DNA from: JALZCH01 sp036400075
Lineage (GTDB): Bacteria > Acidobacteriota > Blastocatellia > Pyrinomonadales > Pyrinomonadaceae
Reading direction: 5' to 3'
NCBI GenBank assembly: GCA_036400075.1
Contig: DASWLV010000265.1
Location: 1-11,662 of the forward strand
Length of the DNA stretch: 11,662 bases
Both the position numbers and the translations under genes were made by a program. A model generated the notes under the pieces. The model had not been told where the DNA came from. It saw only the letters and a program-made list of their open reading frames with translations, and did no database searches. This document shows positions 5,989-11,662 of this stretch, piece by piece; within the stretch, counting starts at the first letter, position 1, and each line of letters starts with the position of its first letter.

Positions 5989-6270
5989 ATGAATCCGATT
6001 CTCCGAAATATTTTGTTCGTTACCGTCTTTTCATTCTCTGTGATGTTCGATTGTTTATATTTTGGAATATCGCACGACGCCTATCACAAAATTTCACCGG
6101 AATTTGGCTGTAGCGGTTGTATGTGCGGCGAAATGTATGGAGCGCGCTGGTCGAGGCTGGCGACTGTATTTTTTTATCTGTTTATCGGTTCATTTATTGC
6201 CATATTTATCCATTTATGGCGAAATGACCAGACAGAACTCTTAGAAAGTCTCTCAATTTACAAATCGTAA
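5989..6270 (+). CDS. Small two-segment membrane protein with a Cys cluster, unknown
   Basis: This 93-residue protein is not recognised. It has two hydrophobic segments, about 8-28 and 57-77, joined by a loop holding FGCSGCMCGEMYG (39-51) with C41, C44 and C46. Positive residues near the N-terminus (R6) and just after the second segment (R78) suggest both ends inside and the Cys loop outside, which is an inference from charge. The Cys spacing (CxxCxC) could bind a metal or form disulfides. Its reality is supported by a strong Shine-Dalgarno, CGGAGG at 5978-5983, 5 bases before the ATG at 5989. The gene is visibly more AT-rich than its neighbours, so recent acquisition or relaxed selection is possible. 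It follows the PflX-like gene by 30 bases and precedes the asparaginase by about 33 bases, so it is probably part of the same operon. Confidence 0.72.
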   Translation: MNPILRNILFVTVFSFSVMFDCLYFGISHDAYHKISPEFGCSGCMCGEMYGARWSRLATVFFYLFIGSFIAIFIHLWRNDQTELLESLSIYKS

Positions 6271-6303
6271 TGCGTGATATTATCGTCAGCGTTTTATTTT
6301 TTA

Positions 6304-7347
6304 ATGATGGACGCTGAAATTTTGGTTACAGTCGCGCGCGGCGGAATTGTCGAATCAATTCATCGCGGGCATTTGGCGGTTGTTGACGGCGATGGAAATT
6401 TGATTGCTAGTCTTGGAAATCCCGAAACCGTCACGTTTTTGCGCTCAGCGGGAAAGCCTTTTCAGGCGATTCCATTTTTGTTAAGCGGTGCGGCGGAAAG
6501 ATTTGGTTTTACCGAAAAAGAAATCGCTCTGGCTTGCGCTTCCCACAACGGCGAATTGATGCACATCGCCACAGCCGCGCGGATGCTGGAAAAAGGCGGT
6601 TTTACCGAAAAAGATTTGCGTTGCGGTGCACACGAGCCTTTTTCAACCGAAATTGCGCGCTCGCTTATTTCCCGCAATGAAAAACCTTTGCAGCTTCACA
6701 ACAATTGTTCCGGCAAACACGCCGCGATGCTCGCTTTTGCGCGTCAAATAGGCGCGCCGACCGAAAATTACCACTCGCTCGAAAATCCGATTCAGCAGCA
6801 GATTTTAGCAATTGTCGAAAGATTTTCCGGTTTGTCGCGCGATCAAATCGGAATCGGTATTGACGGCTGCTCAGCAGCGAATTTCGCTTTGCCGATTGTG
6901 AATATGGCGCGAATGTTTGCGAAGCTGGTTTTGCCGCCCGAAGATTTCGACGCGGAATCGTGCGAGGCTTGCCGGCGCGTGATTACGGCGATGATGTCAC
7001 ACCCGGAAATGATCGCCGGCGATGAACCTAAACGGCTCGACACGCTTTTGATGTGCGCGCTGCGCGGGCGAATCGTCTCAAAAATCGGTGCGGAAGGCGT
7101 TTATACGGCGGGCGTTTTGCCCAGCCAGCGCTGGAAACGCGGACTTGGAATCGCGCTGAAAATCGAAGACGGCAGCGACCGCCGCGCGCGTCCCGTCGCC
7201 GTTTTGGAAGTTTTGCGGCAGCTTGAAATTTTAGAACCGTCGGAACACGAATCTTTAAAACCGTTTGCCCGAATCGAATTGAGAAATCATCGAAAAACGC
7301 TCGTTGGCGAAGCCGTGCCGAATTTCGCTTTGAAATTTAATCAATAA
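6304..7347 (+). CDS. L-asparaginase of the Rhizobium etli (ReAV) type
   Basis: The 347-residue protein belongs to the asparaginase II family (PF06089 type), which hydrolyses L-asparagine to aspartate and ammonia and is structurally unlike the E. coli enzymes. The conserved blocks are complete: RSAGKP (47-52) with S48 and K51, CASHNGE (78-84) with S80, NNCSGKHAAML (133-143) with C135 and K138, GIDGCSAANFALP (185-197) with C189, and IVSKIGAEGVY (257-267) with K260. In the characterised R. etli enzyme, two Ser-Lys pairs and a zinc held by two Cys and a Lys occupy these places, and to my recollection several residue numbers coincide. The start is taken at ATG 6304 (or the adjacent ATG at 6307); a GTG at 6274 would add 10 unsupported residues. 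No signal peptide is seen, so it is cytoplasmic. No clear Shine-Dalgarno precedes it. Confidence 0.92.
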   Translation: MMDAEILVTVARGGIVESIHRGHLAVVDGDGNLIASLGNPETVTFLRSAGKPFQAIPFLLSGAAERFGFTEKEIALACASHNGELMHIATAARMLEKGGFTEKDLRCGAHEPFSTEIARSLISRNEKPLQLHNNCSGKHAAMLAFARQIGAPTENYHSLENPIQQQILAIVERFSGLSRDQIGIGIDGCSAANFALPIVNMARMFAKLVLPPEDFDAESCEACRRVITAMMSHPEMIAGDEPKRLDTLLMCALRGRIVSKIGAEGVYTAGVLPSQRWKRGLGIALKIEDGSDRRARPVAVLEVLRQLEILEPSEHESLKPFARIELRNHRKTLVGEAVPNFALKFNQ

Positions 7348-7368
7348 AAACATAAACTTTTCTCAATT

Positions 7369-7893
7369 ATGCCCGAAGCCGCAACAAATCAACCGCCCGC
7401 GCTCGTGATTGCGTCGGACGGTTCGCCGACCAACGAATCGCTCGCTGCCGTGATTGAGTGGTTTTTGAATTACGACGAGCGCGTCGCGGCGATTCGGCAT
7501 CCGCACAACGAGCAGCTTTTTCAGTGGAAACAGGAGGATTCTCGCAAATTCGGCGAGGAAGTTTATCCGTTTCCAAGCGCCGAAGACCGGATGGCAATCG
7601 GAATTTTTCAGGCTTTGGGCGAAAACAACACGGAAGCGGATTTGCACGAATGGGTTTCGGAATTGCTCGGCGCTTTGCAGCAGGCGAACGAAACCCGCAA
7701 TCAAATCATTCAGGATTATAAATTTTCCGTCGAACGACACGAATCGCCGCTCGACGAAGCCGCGCTGATTTCTTCGACAATCGAGCAGAGATTGTATTTA
7801 ACAGCCTGCTGGCTAGTCACGCTTTGCACTGCGGAAGCGCGCGTTCTCGGCTGGGTTTATCAACAGCTTTACGGCAAACCGTTTCAGCCTTAG
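7369..7893 (+). CDS. Hypothetical helical protein, 174 residues
   Basis: I do not recognise a family for this 174-residue protein. It has no signal peptide and no clear membrane segment; most of it looks alpha-helical and charged (for example 88-117 and 133-168), ending with a hydrophobic helix containing LTACWLVTLCTAEARVLGWVYQQL (144-167). Motif-like features are WFLNYDERVAAIRHPHN (31-47) and AEDRMAIGIFQALG (71-84), not tied to a known catalytic site. Codon use is typical of the region. It begins 21 bases after the asparaginase stop, so cotranscription is likely, but that does not by itself imply a shared function. Its stop (TAG 7891-7893) abuts the last base of the convergent radical SAM gene, leaving no room for a terminator between them. 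Confidence 0.75.
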   Translation: MPEAATNQPPALVIASDGSPTNESLAAVIEWFLNYDERVAAIRHPHNEQLFQWKQEDSRKFGEEVYPFPSAEDRMAIGIFQALGENNTEADLHEWVSELLGALQQANETRNQIIQDYKFSVERHESPLDEAALISSTIEQRLYLTACWLVTLCTAEARVLGWVYQQLYGKPFQP

Positions 7894-9459
7894 TTAATCA
7901 CGAATTAAATCGGCTTCGGAAAGAGTTTCGTTCTTTTGCCGTTTTCGCGCCGCTCGCCACAATTGCGCGCCTTCTTTCGTCAAACTAAAAAGTGTTCGGC
8001 GGTTTTGAAACAGCAATTTCGCCCAATCGCGTTTGTTCATTTGCGGGAAATAAATTCCGCGAAAGAATAGCCGCGAAACCAGATGACTGATTCGATAACC
8101 AATCGGTTTGTCTTTGAGGAATTCAATCACTTCAGCGTTTCTTTCGGGGCTGTACGAGCGCGCCCAAGCCTGAAACGTTTCCTCTTTGGCTTCTTCAATC
8201 GTCATTTTCAAAGGATTATGCGCCATGACGAACGGCGCGAAATCGAGCCAGTGTTTCGGTCGGTCGAGGCGTCCGGCTTTTTCCAGACGAGTGTAAAGCG
8301 GCGTCGAAGGAAACGGCGTTAATTGTCCGAAAACCGGAAGACCGGGCTGCCACGATTCGATTTGTTCGAGCGTTCGCGCCGCGACTCCGGGCGTGTCATT
8401 GTCCATTCCGAAAATAAACGAAGTAATCGCGTAAATATTGCGTTGCGCGAGCCGGTCAAGCACGGTTTTGTAATCCGACGGGCGCGAGAAATTCTTGTTA
8501 ACGTCAGCCATATTCGCCGGATCAATTGATTCCATTCCGATAAAAATCCATTTGCCACCCGCTTCGGCGATTAAATCAATCAACTCCTCGTCTTTCATCA
8601 GCAAATTCGCGCTGATTTGCGCCACCCAGGGCAATTGAGCTTCGGCTGCGATAACGTCTTTCAAAAGGGATTTCAAACGCTTGATATTGATGGCGAGATT
8701 GTCGTCAATAAAGAAAACCGCAATCTGACCTTTTTCGCGGCGAGCGAGCGCTTTTAAACGCAACAATTCTTCAACTACCGATTCGTTTGTGCGAAAACGA
8801 ATCGAATCGCCGAAAAATCCGGTCACAGTACAAAATTCGCAGCCGTATGGACAGCCGCGCCCGGTTTCGACGGGAACAACGTGAAAGCTGCCCCAACCCC
8901 CGCCCATTTTCGCCAAATGCGGGCGCAAAAATTGCGGCACGAGACTGAACTGATCCAAATCCAGAGTTTCCCAGGGAATATGCGGATAGGGCTGGAGCGA
9001 AGGTTTTTTATCAACTCCTTTGGCGTCGGTTTCCGGCTGGTAAACTTCTTTCAGACAATTGTTTGCCGCATCAGCAACGATTAAACCCCAGGTTTCGTCG
9101 GCTTCACCCAAAGCAACCGCGTCGGCGTGGCGCGTTCCGCCGTCTTTTCCGAGCGCTTCATCCGGGCATTCGGTGACGTGCGGTCCGCCCATCACGACTT
9201 TAATTCCGGCATCGCGCAAAGCGTCCGCAAATTTATAGGCGCGCGCGACCATTCTGGTCATCGCGCCGATTCCGACCAAACCGATGTTTTCTGTTTGGCA
9301 AAACTCGACCAGTTCGGCTTCGTTCATTGCTTTCGCGTTGCCGTCAATCAAGATTACTTCGTGTTCTTTGGGCGTTAGAGCTTGCAGCAGAAACATCCAA
9401 AGATGAGGCATAAAATTGCGGGTGATACCGTTATCGGGATTATAGAGTAAAATTTTCAT
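7894..9459 (-). CDS. B12-binding-domain radical SAM protein
   Basis: The 521-residue protein has the layout of cobalamin-dependent class radical SAM enzymes. Residues 1-about 150 form a Rossmann-like B12-binding domain (MKILLYNP at the start, MGGPHVTECPDEAL at 90-103, ADAVALGEADETW at 112-124). The radical SAM core starts at about 195, with the cluster motif CPYGCEFC (C203, C207, C210). A C-terminal extension from about 430 carries the family's helical tail (DUF4070-like). The usual DxHxxG cobalamin-ligand motif is not obvious; the region after the second strand reads IDGNAKAMNEAEL, as in many members that do not use that His. Members methylate unactivated carbons or build natural products and hopanoids; this one's substrate cannot be called. 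It is a single gene on this strand with about 100 bases upstream free of genes. The ATG at 9459 has only a weak AGA before it. Confidence 0.88.
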   Translation of the reverse strand: MKILLYNPDNGITRNFMPHLWMFLLQALTPKEHEVILIDGNAKAMNEAELVEFCQTENIGLVGIGAMTRMVARAYKFADALRDAGIKVVMGGPHVTECPDEALGKDGGTRHADAVALGEADETWGLIVADAANNCLKEVYQPETDAKGVDKKPSLQPYPHIPWETLDLDQFSLVPQFLRPHLAKMGGGWGSFHVVPVETGRGCPYGCEFCTVTGFFGDSIRFRTNESVVEELLRLKALARREKGQIAVFFIDDNLAINIKRLKSLLKDVIAAEAQLPWVAQISANLLMKDEELIDLIAEAGGKWIFIGMESIDPANMADVNKNFSRPSDYKTVLDRLAQRNIYAITSFIFGMDNDTPGVAARTLEQIESWQPGLPVFGQLTPFPSTPLYTRLEKAGRLDRPKHWLDFAPFVMAHNPLKMTIEEAKEETFQAWARSYSPERNAEVIEFLKDKPIGYRISHLVSRLFFRGIYFPQMNKRDWAKLLFQNRRTLFSLTKEGAQLWRAARKRQKNETLSEADLIRD

Positions 9460-9562
9460 TCTTTTTTTGCAGCTTTTTGTAGCTTACAGGAATTTCAATC
9501 TTTCTTGTACCTTGAAAGAGCAATTAAAGCCAGCCGAGAATGAAAATTACAGAAATTTTACT

Positions 9563-10450
9563 TTAAAAGCCACCGCCGCGTCCGCCGCTGGTGCCAAAAG
9601 TGTTGCACTGACGCATATCGCCCGCTTGAAAACCGCGTTGAAACCACGAAGCGCGCTGTTGCGACGAGCCGTGCGTAAATGAATCCGGCACGACATAGCC
9701 CTGACTCATTTTTTGAATATTGTCGTCGCCGACCGCCGCTGCCGCCGTCTGTGCTTCCTGCACGTCGCCCGCTTCGAGATAGCCTTTATTCTGCTCGTAA
9801 TGCGCGAAAACTCCGGCGTAGCAATCCGCCTGTAATTCGAGCGCGACCGAAAGCTGATTCGATTGCGCTTCGCTGCGCGAACGCTGTTGAGCGGCGGTTA
9901 CTTTGTCCGATGTTCCCAAAACGTTTTGGATGTGATGCCCAACCTCGTGCGCCAAAACATAAGCCTGTGCGAAATCGCCGGGCGCTTTGAATTGAGTTTT
10001 CAGCTCGCGGTAAAAAGAAAAATCAATGTAAATCTTTTCATCGCCGGGGCAATAAAACGGTCCGACCGACGCGCTGGCGCGTCCGCACGCCGAACTCACC
10101 GAGCCTGTAAACAATCTCAATGTCGGTACGCGATAACGCACGCCCGCTTGTTTGGGCAAAATATCGTTCCAAACCGTTTCGGTGTCGGCAAGTACGACTG
10201 AAATAAATTGTTTCATTTCGTCGTCCTGCTGCGCTGGCGCGCCCGCACGCTGTTGCTGCGTCTGTGTCGGAGCTTGCTGCTCCTGACCGGGCAGTTGATT
10301 TAACAATCTTTGCGGATCAACGCCGAACAAAAGAGCCAGAACGATCACAATCACCGTACCGCATCCGCCGCCGCCGAGCGCCAAACCTTTACCGCCCATT
10401 CCGCGTAAATCTTCAATGTTTGAACTTCCCTGTCTGCCTTTCCAAAGCAT
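9563..10450 (-). CDS. ypfJ: YpfJ-like neutral zinc metallopeptidase
   Basis: The 295-residue protein matches the YpfJ/KPN_02809 neutral zinc metallopeptidase family (PF04228 type). The N-terminus has the family signature WKGRQGSSNIEDLRG (3-17), followed by a single membrane segment at about 30-43 that anchors the protein. A Gln-rich low-complexity linker (56-75) leads to the peptidase domain. The catalytic zinc motif HEVGH is at 168-172, with the third ligand likely in ELQAD (205-209) and FxHGSSxQR at 258-266 typical of the C-terminal part. The extreme C-terminus is Gly-rich. The active domain most likely faces the periplasm or outer side; substrate is unknown. The start at 10450 is firm because AAGGAG (10464-10459 on the minus strand) lies 8 bases upstream. 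It is divergent from the HU gene and about 100 bases from the radical SAM gene behind it. Confidence 0.92.
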   Translation of the reverse strand: MLWKGRQGSSNIEDLRGMGGKGLALGGGGCGTVIVIVLALLFGVDPQRLLNQLPGQEQQAPTQTQQQRAGAPAQQDDEMKQFISVVLADTETVWNDILPKQAGVRYRVPTLRLFTGSVSSACGRASASVGPFYCPGDEKIYIDFSFYRELKTQFKAPGDFAQAYVLAHEVGHHIQNVLGTSDKVTAAQQRSRSEAQSNQLSVALELQADCYAGVFAHYEQNKGYLEAGDVQEAQTAAAAVGDDNIQKMSQGYVVPDSFTHGSSQQRASWFQRGFQAGDMRQCNTFGTSGGRGGGF

Positions 10451-10553
10451 ATCGCGCGCTCCTTCGTATTAAATCCGGTCGTTTATTTTATATTAATCCA
10501 ATTGTTGGCAAATGTCGTTCCCGTTTTTTAGCGAGCGGAAAAATGCGTCCGGC

Positions 10554-10583
10554 TTGACAGTATTCGCAACGGCTTTCTATCAT
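10554..10583 (+). promoter_or_regulatory. Putative promoter for the HU-family gene
   Basis: A perfect TTGACA at 10554-10559 and TATCAT (5 of 6 to consensus) at 10578-10583 are separated by 18 bases. Transcription would begin near 10590, giving a leader of about 70 bases before the GTG at 10659. A second AT-rich block, TTATATTCTAAT at about 10633-10644, may be an extra -10. Confidence 0.6.
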
Positions 10584-10658
10584 CCTTAAAAGCATTTAGC
10601 CGGACTATATTTCCCCGACATTCGGCGATGCGTTATATTCTAATCGGAGAAAACAAAA

Positions 10659-10955
10659 GTGATAAAACTCGATATAATTAATCGTTTGGCTGATGAAACC
10701 GGAGTTCCGAAACAAAAAGCCGAGCAAGTTGTTGACGCGCTCTTCGGCGCGATGAAAGATTCTCTCGTGCGCGGCGAGCGCATCGAATTGCGCGGTTTCG
10801 GCGTTTTTACCGTAAAACCCCGCAAACGCGGAGTCGGTCGCAACCCGCGAACCGGCGAAGAAGTGGCGATTCCAATCGGCAAAACCATCCGCTTTAAACC
10901 CGGCAAAGATTTACAGCCCTCGAACGGCAGCAAGACAGCGAAGAGAAAAAAATAG
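10659..10955 (+). CDS. HU/IHF-family DNA-binding protein
   Basis: This 98-residue protein is a member of the HU/IHF family of dimeric, nucleoid-associated proteins that bend DNA. Visible are the N-terminal helix-turn-helix half (IKLDIINRLADETGVPKQKAEQVVDALF, 2-29), the GERIELRGFGVFTVKPRK strands (39-56) and the DNA-intercalating arm, GRNPRTGEEV, with the conserved Pro at 63. The C-terminal tail (88-98) is Lys-rich and slightly longer than in E. coli HU, as in some other phyla. The start is GTG at 10659, supported by GGAGA at 10646-10650, 8 bases upstream, and by the family's first residues. It is likely abundant, with a good promoter upstream. Whether it works as a homodimer cannot be told. 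The hairpin at 10994-11032 follows about 40 bases after the stop and could end its transcript. Confidence 0.95.
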   Translation: MIKLDIINRLADETGVPKQKAEQVVDALFGAMKDSLVRGERIELRGFGVFTVKPRKRGVGRNPRTGEEVAIPIGKTIRFKPGKDLQPSNGSKTAKRKK

Positions 10956-10993
10956 GCATCTGACGAAAAGCAATCTTTTTTGATTTTGTTGAA

Positions 10994-11032
10994 AAGCGAC
11001 TGCAAACTGCTTGAAAACATTTGCAGTCGCTT
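10994..11032 (+). terminator. Perfect 13-bp hairpin between the HU and site-2 protease genes
   Basis: AAGCGACTGCAAA (10994-11006) and TTTGCAGTCGCTT (11020-11032) are perfectly complementary, with a 13-base loop. This is a strong RNA hairpin about 40 bases after the HU stop. The T tract immediately after it is poor (TTATTCTG), although seven Ts occur at 11047-11053. It may be a terminator for HU (a T-rich flank on the other side would also suit the minus strand), an mRNA-stabilising 3' structure, or an attenuator ahead of the site-2 protease, whose ATG is only 25 bases further on. Confidence 0.65.
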
Positions 11033-11057
11033 ATTCTGTCAAAAGGTTTTTTTATAA

Positions 11058-11662
11058 ATGGCAGACAGCTTTTATTCGGATTTCGGTTTCGAGCCTTTTT
11101 ACTCGCCGGAAGAATTGCGCCCGTCAATCAAAGATTGGTTTCGACACGGCTTTTTGTTTTTGCTCACATTTTTTTCGGCGACCGTCGCCGGAATGGTTTT
11201 TCCGTTCGGAGAAATAAATGTGCTGGAAAGAATTCCGGTTCCGACCAATTATTTCGACTTCATTTTTTTCGCGCCATATTTTTTCTCACAGGGCTTTGCC
11301 ATTGTTTTTCACGAAATTGCTTTAAATCCTGCAATTATCATCAACGGTTTGCTGTTTTCGAGTTGTCTGCTGGCGATTTTGACCGCGCACGAATTCGGTC
11401 ACTACATTGCCTGCCGGATTTACGGAGTTAAATCAACGCTTCCCTATTTTCTGCCGCTGCCGTTTCTAAGTCCGGCGGGAACGCTCGGCGCGGTGATTAA
11501 AATTCAATCGCCGATGCCGACGCAGCGCGCGATTTTCGACATCGGAGTTGCCGGTCCGCTCGCCGGTTTCGCGGTTTTGGTTCCGGTGGCGATTATGGGT
11601 TTGGCGACAATGCAGATTGCGCCTCCTGTAGCTGCAACCGAAGGCAGTATAATTTTTACAGA
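11058..11662 (+). CDS. Site-2 protease family (M50) intramembrane metallopeptidase, partial
   Basis: The frame is open from ATG 11058 to the window edge, giving the first 201 residues and two bases more; the C-terminus is missing. This is an M50 intramembrane metalloprotease, closest in look to the EGY-like/cyanobacterial-type site-2 proteases. Hydrophobic segments are visible at about 30-48, 93-115 and 160-185. The zinc motif HEFGH (H111, E112, H115) is followed by YIACRIYGVKSTLPYFLPLPF (116-136), GTLGAVIKI (141-149) and FDIGVAGPLAGF (160-171), all typical. A second zinc ligand (usually an Asp in an NxxPxxxxDG-like motif) would lie beyond the edge. Such enzymes cleave membrane-embedded regulators or other membrane proteins. 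AAAAGG at 11041-11046, 11 bases upstream, is a possible ribosome site. Its promoter, if separate, is not clear because the hairpin is so near. Confidence 0.9.
   Translation, partial: MADSFYSDFGFEPFYSPEELRPSIKDWFRHGFLFLLTFFSATVAGMVFPFGEINVLERIPVPTNYFDFIFFAPYFFSQGFAIVFHEIALNPAIIINGLLFSSCLLAILTAHEFGHYIACRIYGVKSTLPYFLPLPFLSPAGTLGAVIKIQSPMPTQRAIFDIGVAGPLAGFAVLVPVAIMGLATMQIAPPVAATEGSIIFT

Noticed and set aside
6274..6303. GTG start for the asparaginase
   Set aside because: Ten extra residues are not family-like; from ATG 6304 the catalytic residue numbering agrees with the R. etli enzyme.
7363..7740. 125-codon minus-strand frame opposite the 174-residue gene
   Set aside because: It is in the shadow of the + gene, which continues the operon and uses regional codons; no homologous features seen, though because neither protein is recognised this rejection is less certain than others.
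9499..9519. TCTTTC/GAAAGA hairpin between the radical SAM and metallopeptidase genes
   Set aside because: Six-base weak stem with a 9-base loop and no T tract; not supported as a terminator or operator.
9543..9559. AT-only inverted repeat AAAATT/AATTTT after the metallopeptidase gene
   Set aside because: The six-base AT stem is too weak to be called a terminator, and chance occurrence in AT-rich intergenic DNA is high.

Overview
The window (11,662 bp, about half G+C by eye) is ordinary bacterial chromosome. It carries ten complete protein genes of recognisable or at least well-supported character, two smaller hypothetical genes included among them, plus a partial gene at the right edge; no tRNA, rRNA, CRISPR array, insertion sequence or prophage is visible. 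The mix of a PflX-like radical SAM protein, a DUF2721 membrane protein, a Rhizobium etli-type asparaginase, a bacterial Mpo1-like (DUF962) protein, a YpfJ-type metallopeptidase and an EGY-like site-2 protease, with heptamer-repeat intergenic elements, would fit an Acidobacteriota (Blastocatellia-like) genome, but this taxonomic guess rests on general impression only.

Layout from left to right. 1-51: a heptamer-repeat hairpin element. 53-1324 (-): SbcD/Mre11-family nuclease. 1325-1585: divergent intergenic region with a good -10 for the nuclease gene and a promoter plus leader hairpin for the next gene. 1586-1798 (+): small unknown protein. 1823-2710 (-): CysQ-like phosphatase of the inositol monophosphatase superfamily. 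2711-2838: divergent intergenic region with palindromic AT-rich sequence. 2839-3204 (+): Mpo1-like membrane protein. 3239-4234 (-): alpha/beta-hydrolase esterase. 4252-4327: a second, larger heptamer-repeat inverted element between divergent genes. 4371-4988 (+) and 4915-5958 (+): DUF2721 membrane protein overlapping a PflX-like radical SAM protein by 74 nt. 5989-6270 (+): small Cys-containing membrane protein with a strong Shine-Dalgarno. 6304-7347 (+): asparaginase; 7369-7893 (+): unknown helical protein. 7894-9459 (-): B12-binding-type radical SAM protein, abutting the previous gene tail to tail with no base between. 9563-10450 (-): YpfJ-like zinc metallopeptidase. 10659-10955 (+): HU-family DNA-binding protein. 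10994-11032: perfect 13-bp hairpin. 11058 to edge (+): site-2 protease, incomplete.

The genes do not form one pathway. The only likely operon is 4371-7893 (+), where five genes follow each other with an overlap or short gaps, but their functions are unrelated as far as can be seen. No defence system, biosynthetic cluster or other clearly new multi-gene system is evident. The most unusual content is non-coding: two intergenic inverted elements built from different degenerate 7-base units but with the same architecture (one orientation of heptads, a short spacer, then the opposite orientation). They look like members of one repeat class, comparable to the short tandemly repeated repetitive sequences known from cyanobacteria. 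The overlapping DUF2721/PflX reading frames and the hairpin placed just ahead of the site-2 protease start are secondary points of interest.
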